Part shown: one piece after another, positions 9,822-19,900 of the stretch | Numbering within the stretch: position 1 is the stretch's first letter | How the letters are laid out: every line of letters begins with the position of its first letter | Source: Bryobacterales bacterium | GTDB lineage: Bacteria > Acidobacteriota > Terriglobia > Bryobacterales > Bryobacteraceae | DNA length: 58,832 nucleotides | Reading direction: 5' to 3' | Assembly: GCA_003167495.1 (NCBI GenBank) | Contig: PMSX01000182.1 | Span: 1 to 58,832 of the forward strand | Notes under the pieces: generated by a model | What the model was told of the DNA's origin: nothing | What the model saw: only the letters and a program-made list of their open reading frames with translations | Databases searched by the model: none | Program-made: the position numbers and the translations under genes

Positions 9822-10678
9822 GAGTGCGGGGTATGTGTCTTCGGCTCTTAGCTCTTCTTGTGGTTGCGTCGGCGTCGGTTGCCGACTTCACTCCCGATTG
9901 GAATAAACCAATTCCGCCGTTCCGGATCGAAGGCAACCTATATTACGTGGGCACGAACTATCTGGCGTCGTATTTGATCACGACTACGGCAGGGAACATT
10001 CTTATCAATCCCGATTATGCGGAATCGGTGCCCATCATTCAGCGGAACGTGGAAAAGCTTGGCTTTCATTTCTCCGATATCAAGATCATCCTGATCAGCC
10101 ACGCACACGACGACCATGCCGCTGGTTGCGCACTTGCGAAGAAGCGGAGCGGCGCCAGGCTCATGGTGATGGATGCGGACGTGGCTGTTATTGAACACGG
10201 AGGAGCCGGGGATTTTCAGTATGCGCAACACTGGACGCCTGTCAAGGTGGATCGAGTTTTGCACAATTACTCGCTAGTCCACTTGGGCGGAGTTACTCTG
10301 ACGGCGCATCTCACGCCCGGTCACACCAAAGGATGCACTACCTGGACGATGGATGTGAAAGATGCGGGCAAGACGCTGCACGCCGTGATTGTGGGGAGCC
10401 CGAACGTCAATACGGGCTATCGGCTTGTGAACAATAAGCAGTATCCGCAGATCGCCGCCGATTACGAAAAGTGTTTCCGCGTACTGCGCGCGCTTCCGTG
10501 CGATCTCTTTCTTGGCGCGCATGGGGCGTATTTCGATATGGATGCAAAGCTGGCACGGTGGAAGCCGGGCGGGCCGAATCCTTTCATCGACCCTGCGGGC
10601 TATCGCGCGTACGTAAACGAACGGGAGCTAGCATTTCGCAAGGAACTCGCGGCGCAACAAGCAAAGCAGCATAAATAG
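9818..10678 (+). CDS. Subclass B3-like metallo-beta-lactamase family hydrolase
   Basis: Exported zinc hydrolase of 286 residues. Starting at the ATG of an ATGA overlap with the upstream stop gives a signal peptide (about 1-22). The two zinc sites of B3 enzymes are complete: His95, His97, Asp99 and His100 in SHAHDDHAAG, His169 in TPGHTKGCTTW, and His235 in GAHGAYFDM. The PGHTxGC signature and the absence of the B1 cysteine favour B3. Several B3-like proteins degrade beta-lactams, but many environmental homologues act on other substrates; the operon with PLP, RidA and lactonase genes makes a metabolic role possible. Resistance activity should not be assumed. A longer in-frame extension upstream inside the SMP-30 gene is unlikely because it would bury the signal peptide. 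Confidence 0.88.
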   Translation: MRVRGMCLRLLALLVVASASVADFTPDWNKPIPPFRIEGNLYYVGTNYLASYLITTTAGNILINPDYAESVPIIQRNVEKLGFHFSDIKIILISHAHDDHAAGCALAKKRSGARLMVMDADVAVIEHGGAGDFQYAQHWTPVKVDRVLHNYSLVHLGGVTLTAHLTPGHTKGCTTWTMDVKDAGKTLHAVIVGSPNVNTGYRLVNNKQYPQIAADYEKCFRVLRALPCDLFLGAHGAYFDMDAKLARWKPGGPNPFIDPAGYRAYVNERELAFRKELAAQQAKQHK

Positions 10679-10739
10679 GGATCGAATAAAATACAACTTA
10701 GCTGTTTTGCCTATATTCTAGCTCTACAGGGAGGTTTGC

Positions 10740-11855
10740 TTGCGTTTTATTTCAGCGGCCCTTCTAATGGTTTCCGCAGTATTGGTTTGCGCTCAAACAC
10801 CCCCAAAAGTCCGCGCGCAACTCCCTGAGCCTGCCGTCCCTCCCGATCCACTCGAACTAATTACGGGGGATGCTCAGCCGGTTCAGAACGCCGATCAGCG
10901 CGCAGCTGTCATGAACGCACTTACTAAGTCAGTCAGCCTTTCCAACGTTCGCGCGTTTCCCTATTACCGAAAAACTACGTTCACTTCGTTCGGATCCACT
11001 GCTAGCGACGGCAATTGGCAGCTTGAGGATATGTCGCCCGGCGGTGGTCTTTATCGTTGGACGGCTCAGGGGCCTTCCTACTCGGCTATCAACCTGTACA
11101 CCAATCAGATGCTCTACAGTAACCAGCCAGGAGTTGCTATCCCAGTCCGCCTGGCCCAGGTTCGCACGGCCATGTTCTTTGTGCGCCCTTTTGTAGGTCC
11201 GCGGGCAACTCTTCGCACCGCCTCAGCGAACCTGAATGGAACAACCCTTGAATGCGTCCTGCTGTCTCACATGGGAGCTGCTCAGGGTGCGACAGGCAGT
11301 CGTCGTTGGGAGGAAGAGGAGTACTGCCTCGATGCCGCCTCCGGCGCCATGATTACGTACTCGCCCGCACCGGGTCTTTACATTCAGTACGACTACTCGC
11401 AGGCGGTCCACTTCCAGGACCGGCTGATCCCGAATAAATTCACAATCTTCCAAGCCGGCCGCACGATCATTGAAGCACAGACCGTCAGCGTTTCAGATCC
11501 TCCCACAGACTCCTCGCTTTTTCAGCAAAGTGGTTTGAGTCAATTAGGAATGGGTAGTCTCATGACGCCTCCTTTAAGCGTGCGGAGTGTCATACCGTCC
11601 GAAGTTTTACCCCCGGGCTCCGCGCAGATCGTCGCTGTTCACGGCATGAGATCCTCCTCCGGCCAAATTACGGATATAGAGTTGCTCGCTTCAAGCAATT
11701 CGGCCCTCAACGCAACAGCCGCGACCTTTGCTTCGAACTGGCATCCGACGGGTGCTCCCGATGATGTCGAACCAGGCGCGACGCCCCAGTCGAGAGAGGT
11801 CCTGATGATCCTAACCTTTTTTGGCGCTACAAGTGCAACCGTGAGTCAGCGTTAG
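10740..11855 (+). CDS. Exported protein of unknown function, weak TonB-C-like end
   Basis: 371 residues with a signal peptide (about 1-18, ALLMVSAVLVCAQ). The start is a TTG with GGGAGG five bases upstream, a better start than any ATG inside. The body is Ser/Thr/Pro rich without a recognised enzyme motif. The last 90 residues carry VHGMRSSSGQITDIELL followed by a pattern of small and aromatic residues (ATFASNWHPTG) that resembles the C-terminal domain of TonB-type energy transducers; this is a weak resemblance only. It is separated from the hydrolase operon by 61 bases and probably has its own promoter. It converges with the TPR gene, overlapping it by 4 bases. Confidence 0.75.
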   Translation: MRFISAALLMVSAVLVCAQTPPKVRAQLPEPAVPPDPLELITGDAQPVQNADQRAAVMNALTKSVSLSNVRAFPYYRKTTFTSFGSTASDGNWQLEDMSPGGGLYRWTAQGPSYSAINLYTNQMLYSNQPGVAIPVRLAQVRTAMFFVRPFVGPRATLRTASANLNGTTLECVLLSHMGAAQGATGSRRWEEEEYCLDAASGAMITYSPAPGLYIQYDYSQAVHFQDRLIPNKFTIFQAGRTIIEAQTVSVSDPPTDSSLFQQSGLSQLGMGSLMTPPLSVRSVIPSEVLPPGSAQIVAVHGMRSSSGQITDIELLASSNSALNATAATFASNWHPTGAPDDVEPGATPQSREVLMILTFFGATSATVSQR

Positions 11856-13372
11856 GGACTTGTAGGACCAGTAATCTCGGCTTCTTTGGCTAACTGGTCG
11901 TTGATCTCTTGATTTTGCTTTTGAATCTTCTGATATTGCTGCATGGCTTCGCCTGCGAGCTGAGTCTGGCCGGCGGCGCGATAGGCGCGGGCCAAGCTAT
12001 AGTGCAGACTGCCGTCATCGTCGAGAGCGAGCGCTTTCTTGAGGTACGGGATGGCTTCGGCGTTCTTGTTCAATGCGGCCAGGGTCAGTCCCATTGCCGC
12101 ATCGGCGGGAAGAATGTCCGCATGCCCCTGAACAGCCAGTTCCAGATAAGGCAGAGCTTTGTCGGGTTGTTCGGTGCGCCAGAGACTGGCCCCTATCAGG
12201 TAGTTGAGTTCGGGATCTTTGGGCTCTTGCGCCAGTAGCTCTTCGACTAAGGGCATGGCGGATTGATAGTCTTTCGCATCGAAGAGCGCGGCCGCTAATT
12301 CGTGCTTGAGCTTGACGTCCGCGGGCGAGAGATTGAGGGCCGCGCGCCACTCGTTGGCGGCTTCGAGGTACTGTCTGTGATCGTGAAAGGTCTGCGCTTT
12401 CAATGCGTGAATCTGGACAGATTCCGGCAATTGACTGAGATGATCAAAGGCGTTGACGGCGAGCTGGTTGTAGGCCTTCGTGACCCAAAAGAGAGTGGCC
12501 GGCGGAGCGGCAGCGGGCACGGTTTTGACGGCGTCGAGGAATTGGCCCGATAGGAAAGCGCAGGCGGAAGCTTGCTCTGTGCAATCTGGCGGGGGAATGG
12601 CTTCTTCACGCTTCTGTTCAGCGGTTGCCCAGTCGGCGTGATCGGTTTCGCGATAAACGAGAGCCAGACCGGCGTGGATTCCGGGCAGGTCGGGCAAGGT
12701 TTTTTGCGCTTCGCGGTAGAAGAAGAAGGCACTGCGAAATTGACGACGCTGGAGGCGGGTGTCGGCCAGGAGAATGGCAACGTAAGGAGATTGGGGAGCG
12801 CGCTTGTTCAAGCGATCGAAAGTGCGAGCGGCCAAGGCTTCGTACGCTTTGCCGAGGCCGTACCAGGCGCGAGGATCGGTGCCATCTTCGACTGTGAGTT
12901 GACGGTAGTGTTGAGCAGCGTCGTCGAACAGACTCTGGTTGAGTTCGGCGCCGGCGAGCATACCGAGCGCATTCAGATCTTTGGGCTGGAGCACGATTAG
13001 CTTGCGCAGGGGCGCGATGGCTTCGCGAGACTGATTCAGCTGCAGGCGCGCCATGGAGAGGGAGACGAGAGCGGGCACGTTGTTGGGCTGGGCTTTGAGG
13101 ACTGACTCAAAATGCGGGATGGCGCGAGCGTGATAGCCGGCCATTTCCTCGGCGAGGGCGAGATTCAGGAGCAGGCCCATATTGCCGGGGACAGCTTTGA
13201 CTAAGTGTTCGTAGACGGGGATGGCTTCGGCGAAATGACGATCGGCCATGAGCTCCTTGGCGTGGCGGGATTCGGCGGCGAGGTCATCGGTTTGGGAGAC
13301 AGCAAGGGGTGCGGTGAGAGCAAGAAAAAAAGCGGCTTGCAGAGCAAGCCGCTTTGGTGACACTACAAACAT
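11852..13372 (-). CDS. Exported tetratricopeptide-repeat protein
   Basis: 506 residues: a signal peptide (about 1-26, ending PLAVSQ) followed by TPR-like helical pairs over most of the chain, for example at about 45-140 and 330-480 (LNLALAEEMAGYHARAIPHFE, ALDDDGSLHYSLARAYRAAGQ). Likely a periplasmic scaffold or protein-interaction module. Its ATG comes three bases after the stop of the upstream TonB-dependent receptor, so translation may be coupled. Unusually, a complete intrinsic-terminator structure lies within codons 7-16, in the signal-peptide coding part. A later start would lose the signal peptide, so the first ATG is kept. Confidence 0.88.
   Translation of the reverse strand: MFVVSPKRLALQAAFFLALTAPLAVSQTDDLAAESRHAKELMADRHFAEAIPVYEHLVKAVPGNMGLLLNLALAEEMAGYHARAIPHFESVLKAQPNNVPALVSLSMARLQLNQSREAIAPLRKLIVLQPKDLNALGMLAGAELNQSLFDDAAQHYRQLTVEDGTDPRAWYGLGKAYEALAARTFDRLNKRAPQSPYVAILLADTRLQRRQFRSAFFFYREAQKTLPDLPGIHAGLALVYRETDHADWATAEQKREEAIPPPDCTEQASACAFLSGQFLDAVKTVPAAAPPATLFWVTKAYNQLAVNAFDHLSQLPESVQIHALKAQTFHDHRQYLEAANEWRAALNLSPADVKLKHELAAALFDAKDYQSAMPLVEELLAQEPKDPELNYLIGASLWRTEQPDKALPYLELAVQGHADILPADAAMGLTLAALNKNAEAIPYLKKALALDDDGSLHYSLARAYRAAGQTQLAGEAMQQYQKIQKQNQEINDQLAKEAEITGPTSP
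13325..13353 (-). terminator. Intrinsic terminator embedded in the TPR gene start
   Basis: On the minus strand AGCGGCTTGC pairs perfectly with GCAAGCCGCT (10 bp stem, 3-base loop) and is followed by seven T. It lies 22 bases past the receptor stop codon, a spacing like that of the terminator after the sister receptor, but here it is inside the coding sequence for the TPR signal peptide. Confidence 0.75.
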
Positions 13373-13375
13373 TGT

Positions 13376-16300
13376 TTAGAACTGGACGCGAGCGCCGAAG
13401 CGAACGTTACGTTCGCCGTACGAACTCGTAACTTGCATGAAGGTGGAGTCGTTCACGTTAGTGTCCGGGCCGTTGAAATGCGACGTGTTCGGGAGATTGT
13501 AGAATTCCGTACGGAACTGGAATTTGATATTCTCTCTGATCCGGAAATCTCGAACAATGCTCAGATCAGTGTTCCAGACTCCAGGAGCGCGAAGAACATT
13601 TAGCCCGGAGTTACCGTAGGAAACCGTGGTGACCGGGGCGTAGGCGTTCGGGTTGTAGTAATGAGCCCCAGGCCCGATGCCGCCAATAAATGCGACGTTC
13701 TGAAGGATTTGATTGGCGGTCTGGACTTCGTCTGGCGCGTTCAGCGAAGTGCCGTTGGCGGTGATGGTCATAGGAGTGCCTGTGTAGCAAGACTCAATGC
13801 CGCTTAACTGCCATCCACCAATGATCTTGCCGATAAAGCTGTCAGTCAAGTAAGCCTTGCCTTTGCCGAAAGGCAGTTCGTAGACCCAGCCGAGTTGGAA
13901 GACTTGAGTGCGGTCAAAACCAGCGGTGGCGCGGTTGCGCTGGAACTGGTCACCGTAGAACGCCATGCCCTGCCAACCATCGTCATCGGCATAGTCGATG
14001 GCGTGCGACCAAGTGTACGCGCCCTTAAGTAGCAAGCCTTTGGAGAATTGGCGATTAATGGCAACCTGCAAGGAACTGTATTCGGAACTCAAGTAGCCGG
14101 ACGAATTCATAACGGGTTGGGTATCGCCGAACTTCTGATAGAGAGGCAAGCCGGTGGTACCTGATCCTGGATAGCCAGCGTTGAGATCATAATCGGCCAG
14201 TAAATGCGTGGAATGTTGACCGACATAGCCGACGGAGGTGACAACATCAAGAGGGAGTCTGCGTTCTACGGTGAAATTCCAGGATTGAACGGCGCCGCGT
14301 TTGAGCTCACCGGCCAGAGGCGCGCGCTCAAATGCATTCGGATCAAGAGGAACGACACCCGTTGATAAGTTGGGTCCAATCACGGGGGGAATGCCGAGGG
14401 TTAAGCTGCCCGAACTGGCGGTGAGATAAGAATTCGCGCCAACGTAGCTGTCGTTGATGGTGAGCGGATAGAAGCCGCGCCATGGGCGGGAGAACGGAAG
14501 CGGATCATAATTCAAGCCGTAACCGGTGCGGATGACGGTTTTCTCATCCAAACGGTAAGCGATACCGGCGCGGGGAGCAAATAGTTTGTGACTGACGGTG
14601 ACACCCGCATCCAACGGGACACTGCCACGGCCACCCATAAGCACATCGTTGGTAGCGGGATCGTAGCTTTCGATTCCCGTTCCACAGCAGCGGGTCATGA
14701 GGGGAAAGAGTTCATAGCGGAGGCCAAGAGTGACTGTGAGTTTTGAGGATACCTGCCAACGGTCTTGGACAAACCAGCCGAGTTGCCATTCGCGACCGGT
14801 CATCTCAATGTATTGCTGGCCTTTCTGCGTGTTGTCGGGGAGACCGAGCAGGAATTGCGCATAGGCGTTGAATTGAGTAGTAGCCGGTGCGCCGGTAGCG
14901 TTATCCGCGGTGACACCGCCGCCGAAATCGAAATAGCCGCGCGGGCCGCCGTTGCTTAGTTCCGGCTGCCAGTGATTGAGATGGTGCCGCACCAAGTCAA
15001 AACCGAACTTTAGTTCATGCGCGCCTTTAGTGTAGGTGAGCTTGTGACTGGTGGTGTATGTCTCATCGGTACGGAACAAAGGCATCCAGTTCGGCACGCC
15101 AAAGCCGGTATACGCGCCAACGGCAGTGTCGGGAAAGCCGCTGTCGCGAATGTCGGAGCCATTAAGACCAGGGATTCCGAGTACGGTCCCGTAATTGGTG
15201 CCATAGTCGGTTCCTTTGACGTTTTGGTTCAGCCGTTCATAACCCACCGTTCCGTCCAAAACAAGGTTTGGGCCAAAGGTATAGGTATGGCCAATGGCGG
15301 CCACTTGAATGGTGGTGCGGCCAAGGCCTGGATCGCCGCTGGGGGTTGGGCCACCAGCGACGCCGAAGATTCCATTGCCGCCCGATTTTGCGTCCATGAA
15401 GTCGTATTTCAGAAAGATGACGTGCTTTTCGGTTCGGTTGTAATTCACCTTGGCGTCGTACTGGCTCCGGTCGAGAATTGGCCCTTCGGTGGCAGCGTAG
15501 TTATTCGCCACGCCAGCAAGATTGGGTTGGGGATAGTAACTCTGCAGCTTGAGAGCTTGCGGACTAATAAGAGAAGGGGTAATTATGTTGTTGGCGAATG
15601 GCGTGCGCCCCGAGCCATCCGCATTCCCGGTAAATGGGTTATAGATGGTGGTTGAGGCGCTGTATGCGCTGAAGTTGCCGTTCCTTTGATCGTCGGTAGG
15701 CACGGTGAACAAGCCGTTTCCACTCTCTTTCTGGTTAGTGGAATCGTAGCTAAAGAAATAGAAAAGCTTGTTCTTCTTAATTGGGCCGCCGATTGTTCCA
15801 CCGTAGTTGTTGTAGATGCCGACCGGAATGGATGTGCCAGGCTGCAAGAAGTAATTGCGGGCGTTCAGGTGCTGGTCATTGTGAAACTCAAACGCACTGC
15901 CATGGATTTCGTTGGTGCCGGATTTTGTCACAACCGTTATGGAGGAAGAGCCGCCGGTGCCCTGGTCGGCGTCGGCCGCGCTGGTGACCACGTTGACGAC
16001 GTCGACGGTTTCGGCGGGAACAACGTAGCCGCTGTACTGCGGCAGCCAAACGTTGACGCTGGTGGCGCCATCAATCTGCGTGACGTTGGTCTGGCCGTTG
16101 CCGCCGTTGATATGGGTATTCAACGGAATGCCCGGGACGTCCGTTTGGGAGTTGTAGAACGTAGAAGGCATGGCGCCCGGAGTTAAATCGATCAATTGCT
16201 GATAATTTCGATAGCCGGAGCCAGAAATGGGCAAATCCGCTACAGCTTTGGAGTTGATTTCGGAGTGGGTATCGGCTTTGTCGGTTTGAAGTGTAACGGC

Positions 16301-16690
16301 TTCGGCAGAAACAGTGACTTGTTCGCTCTGCTGACCTACGAGGAGGTGGACATCGAAGCGGGCGACGGTATTGGGCGTGATGGTGATACTTGTTTCTTCG
16401 ACTTTGCGAAAGCCCGTTGCCGACACGACGGCGGTGTAGGAGCCAGGGACGAGATCGGGGAAGCTGTAGCGACCGCTTTGATCGCTGGTGCTTTGACGAA
16501 TTTGACCTGTACCAACATCGGTGACAGTGATGCCGGCATTAGGAACGATAGCACCACTGGGGTCGGTGACCGTGCCTACGAGAGAACCGTAAAGACCTTG
16601 CCCGTAGGCAAGTGAGCATGAGGCGATTGACAAAGCGACGAGCGGCAGAATTAGTCGTTTCAAAGCAACAAGGCCACAAGTGTGATTCAT
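13376..16690 (-). CDS. TonB-dependent receptor with carboxypeptidase-regulatory-like domain (copy 1)
   Basis: Outer-membrane beta-barrel of 1104 residues for TonB-driven uptake of a large substrate, probably a glycan or peptide. After a signal peptide (about 1-31) comes a CarboxypepD_reg/Cna-B-like domain (GTVTDPSGAIVPNAGITVTD, about 37-120), a plug domain (about 125-260, with TGGSSSITVVTKSGTNEIHGSAFEF) and a long barrel ending in the outer-membrane sorting signal ...FGARVQF. It is closely related along its length to the next receptor and has the same length, so the two arose by tandem duplication. AAGGGGAG precedes the ATG. No TonB/ExbBD gene is nearby. Substrate unknown. Confidence 0.95.
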   Translation of the reverse strand: MNHTCGLVALKRLILPLVALSIASCSLAYGQGLYGSLVGTVTDPSGAIVPNAGITVTDVGTGQIRQSTSDQSGRYSFPDLVPGSYTAVVSATGFRKVEETSITITPNTVARFDVHLLVGQQSEQVTVSAEAVTLQTDKADTHSEINSKAVADLPISGSGYRNYQQLIDLTPGAMPSTFYNSQTDVPGIPLNTHINGGNGQTNVTQIDGATSVNVWLPQYSGYVVPAETVDVVNVVTSAADADQGTGGSSSITVVTKSGTNEIHGSAFEFHNDQHLNARNYFLQPGTSIPVGIYNNYGGTIGGPIKKNKLFYFFSYDSTNQKESGNGLFTVPTDDQRNGNFSAYSASTTIYNPFTGNADGSGRTPFANNIITPSLISPQALKLQSYYPQPNLAGVANNYAATEGPILDRSQYDAKVNYNRTEKHVIFLKYDFMDAKSGGNGIFGVAGGPTPSGDPGLGRTTIQVAAIGHTYTFGPNLVLDGTVGYERLNQNVKGTDYGTNYGTVLGIPGLNGSDIRDSGFPDTAVGAYTGFGVPNWMPLFRTDETYTTSHKLTYTKGAHELKFGFDLVRHHLNHWQPELSNGGPRGYFDFGGGVTADNATGAPATTQFNAYAQFLLGLPDNTQKGQQYIEMTGREWQLGWFVQDRWQVSSKLTVTLGLRYELFPLMTRCCGTGIESYDPATNDVLMGGRGSVPLDAGVTVSHKLFAPRAGIAYRLDEKTVIRTGYGLNYDPLPFSRPWRGFYPLTINDSYVGANSYLTASSGSLTLGIPPVIGPNLSTGVVPLDPNAFERAPLAGELKRGAVQSWNFTVERRLPLDVVTSVGYVGQHSTHLLADYDLNAGYPGSGTTGLPLYQKFGDTQPVMNSSGYLSSEYSSLQVAINRQFSKGLLLKGAYTWSHAIDYADDDGWQGMAFYGDQFQRNRATAGFDRTQVFQLGWVYELPFGKGKAYLTDSFIGKIIGGWQLSGIESCYTGTPMTITANGTSLNAPDEVQTANQILQNVAFIGGIGPGAHYYNPNAYAPVTTVSYGNSGLNVLRAPGVWNTDLSIVRDFRIRENIKFQFRTEFYNLPNTSHFNGPDTNVNDSTFMQVTSSYGERNVRFGARVQF

Positions 16691-16769
16691 GGGCTCCCCT
16701 TAAAAGTTTTTGTTGAAAACCAAGTGCAACGCAGCAAGACGTGAGCGGCTAAATAGAATCCTCTAGACC

Positions 16770-16801
16770 GAAGAGGGTTATCTGTAGATATTACAGCGAA
16801 T
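16770..16801 (-). promoter_or_regulatory. Conserved upstream block of receptor copy 1
   Basis: On the plus strand this block begins GAAGAGGGTTAT and ends ATATTACAGCGAAT. Nearly the same two words, in the same order and spacing within two bases, occur at 20312-20345 upstream of receptor copy 2, while surrounding non-coding DNA differs. On the coding strand it reads ATTCGCTGTAATAT..., a plausible -10 region (TAATAT). Probably a shared promoter or regulator site. Confidence 0.5.
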
Positions 16802-16855
16802 CGATGAGCGGGCGGTACTGGTATTTATACTTGATCTGTGGCCTAGATTACGCAC

Positions 16856-16885
16856 AAAAAAAAGCGCCGATTTTGCAATCGGCGC
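16856..16885 (-). terminator. Rho-independent terminator of receptor copy 2
   Basis: Perfect 9 bp stem (GCGCCGATT/AATCGGCGC at 16864-16872 and 16877-16885) with a 4-base loop, followed on the minus strand by eight T. It lies 27 bases after the stop codon of the receptor at 16913. Confidence 0.9.
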
Positions 16886-16912
16886 GATTCTTGATGCTGC
16901 GAAAAATTTGCT

Positions 16913-19900
16913 CTAGAACGTGATGCGAGCCGCGAAACGTATGTTACGTTGGCTGTTCGAACTGGTGATCTGCATGAAGGTGGAATCGTTCACGTTGGTA
17001 TCAGGAGCGTTGAAGTGGGTGGTATTCGGCAGGTTATACCATTCGGAACGGAACTGAAACTTCAACCGTTCCTTGATAAGCCAATCGCGAACAATACTCA
17101 CATCGGTATTCCAAGTGCCGGGGCCAGTAAGTGTGTTTCGTCCAACATTACCGTATGACTGCGTGGTAACGGCGGCGAAAGCATTGGGGTTGTAGTAGTA
17201 GTTACCCGGCCCGATGCCGCCGAGGAAGGCGACGTTGGGAAGCACCTGATTTGCCGTTTGCGTTTGATCGAACGCGTTGAGCGAGGTGCCGTTGGCGGTA
17301 ATGGTAAGGGGAGTGCCGGTGTAGCAGGATTCAATGCCACTGAACTGCCATCCGCCGACCACCTTCGAAACGACGCCGCCACTATTGAAGTAGGCTTTCC
17401 CTTTGCCAAAGGGCAATTCGTAAACCCAGCCCAATTGGAAGACTTGGCCGACGTTGAAGCCGGCGGTGGCGCGGTTGCGTGAGAACTGGTTCCCGTACCA
17501 ATCCATTTCAGCCCAACCATCGTCGTCGGTGTAATCGATAGCGTGCGACCAAGTGTAGGCGCCTTTCAACATCAAGCCTTTGGAAAATTGCCGGTTAAAG
17601 GCAACCTGCAAAGAGTTGTATTCGGAACTGAGATAACCGGAGGAATCGTAGACCTGGCTCACGTCGCCGAACTTTTGATAGAGAGGGGTGAGGGTGGTGC
17701 CCGAACCAGGAAAACCGGCATTGAGATCATAATCGGCAAGCAAGTGACTCGAATGCTGACCGACATAGCCGACGGAAGCGACGATTTCGCCGGGCAGTCT
17801 ACGTTCTACAGTGAAGTTCCAAGATTGAATAGAGCCGCGTTTGAGTTCGCCAGCGAGCGGAGCACGTTCTTCAGCGTTGGGATCGAGCGGGACGATACCG
17901 GTTGACAGATTGGGTCCTATCACCGGAGGGATGCCAGCTGCGAGGGAAGGCGCGCCCGCTGCGGGTTGATACGTATTTACGCCACTGTAACTGTCGTTGA
18001 TTGTGAGAGGATAGAAGCCGCGCCACGGACGGGAGAAGGGCAGCGGATCGTAGTTGAGGCCGTAGCCGGTGCGGATGACGGTTTTGTCGTTCAAGCGATA
18101 AGCGATACCGGCGCGCGGAGCGAATAACTTGTGACTGACTGTTACGCCGGCATTCAGCGGCACGCTGCCGCGACCTCCCATGAGGACGTCGTTGGTAGTG
18201 GGATCATAGCTTTCAATTCCCGTTCCACAGCATCGAGTCATCAGGGGATAGAGTTCATAGCGTAAGCCGAGAGTGACTGTGAGTTTGGGAGATACCTGCC
18301 AGCGGTCTTGGATGAACGCGCCAATCTGCCATTCGCGGCCCGTCATAAGAATGTATTGTTCGCCCTTCTGAGTGTTATCGGAAAGGCCAAGCAGGAATTG
18401 CGCGTAGGCATTGAATTGATTCACGGCGAAGGCGGGATTAACCTCGGAGGTGATGCCGCCGCCGAAATCGAAGTAGCCGCGCGGGCCTCCGGCGCTTAGT
18501 TCGGGCTGCCAGTGATTGAGATGGTGACGCACTAGATTGAAACCGAATTTCACCTCATGCGGGCCCTTCGTCCAGGTCATCTTGTGGCTGGTGGTGTAAG
18601 TCTCGTCGGTACGGAACAAGGGCATCCAGTTGGGGACGCCAAAACCGGCGTATGCGCCAAGACTAATATCGGGAAATCCACTGTCGCGGATGTCGGAACC
18701 GTTCAAGCCTGGAATTCCAAGTACGGTGCCGTAGTTGGTGCCGTAATCGGTTCCTTTGACGTTTTGGTTCAAGCGCTCATAGCCTACGCTTCCGTCCAAA
18801 ACAAGGTTTGGGGAAAACGTATAAGTGTGGCCGATGGCGGCTACCTGAATAGTGGTGAGGCCGAGCCCTGGGTCGCCCAGCGGAGTTGGGCCGGCGGCGA
18901 CGCCGAAGATGCCGTTGCCGCCCGACTTTGCGTCCATGTTGTCGTACTTGACAAAGATGACGTGCTTCTCAGTCCGGTTGTAATTGACCTTAACGTCGGT
19001 TTGATAGCGGTCGAGAATCGGACCGGTTGTGGCGGAGTAGTTGTTGGCGGTGCCGGGAAGATTGGGCGCCGTGAAATAACTTTGAAGCTTCATAGCTTGC
19101 GTGCTGATCATTGACGCAGGGATCATGTTGTTCGCGAATGGCGTGCGGTTAGAGCCGTCAAGGTTGCCAGTATTCGGATTGTAAATGGCGGTGTTCGCAT
19201 AGGGGCTGAAGTTGCCGCTCATCTGGTTACTGGTAGGTACGGTATACAATCCGTTGGCACTCAGTTTCTGGTTTGTCGCATCGAAGCTGCCGAAGTAGAA
19301 GATCTTGTCCTTCTTGACGGGACCGCCTATAGTTCCGCCGTAGTTGTTATAGATGCCAACAGGGTTAGCGGTGCCGGGTGTCAGGAAGAAATTTTTTGCG
19401 TTCAGGTGCTGGTCGTTGTGAAATTCAAAGGCACTGCCGTGGATAGCATTGGTGCCCGATTTTGTAACGACTGTGATGGAGGAAGAACCTGCGAGACCTT
19501 GGTCGGCGTCGGAGGCGCTGGTGACGACATTGACAACGTCTACGCTTTCGGCGGGAACGACGTAGCCAGTGTACTGCGGCAGCCAAACGTTGATACTTTC
19601 AGCACCGTCGATGGTCGTCACGTTAGTCTGGCCGTTTCCGCCGTTGATGTGGGTATTCAGCGGAATGCCAGGGACGTCAGTTTGAGAATTATAGAAACTG
19701 GAGGGCAACGCGCCAGGGGTAAGGTCAATCAGCGATTGATAATTGCGGTAGCCCGAGCCGGAGATTGGCAACTCGACGACAGCCTTGGAGCTAATTTCGG
19801 AGTGAGTGTCGGCTTTGTCGGTTTGCAGTTGCACGGCCTCGGCCGAGACGGTGACTTGCTCACTCTGTTGTCCGACTACCAGGTGCACATCGAAACGTGC

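Noticed and set aside
15017..16615. Several plus-strand frames of 130-210 codons opposite receptor copy 1
   Set aside because: Equivalent shadows appear opposite receptor copy 2, and none has a ribosome site or motif.
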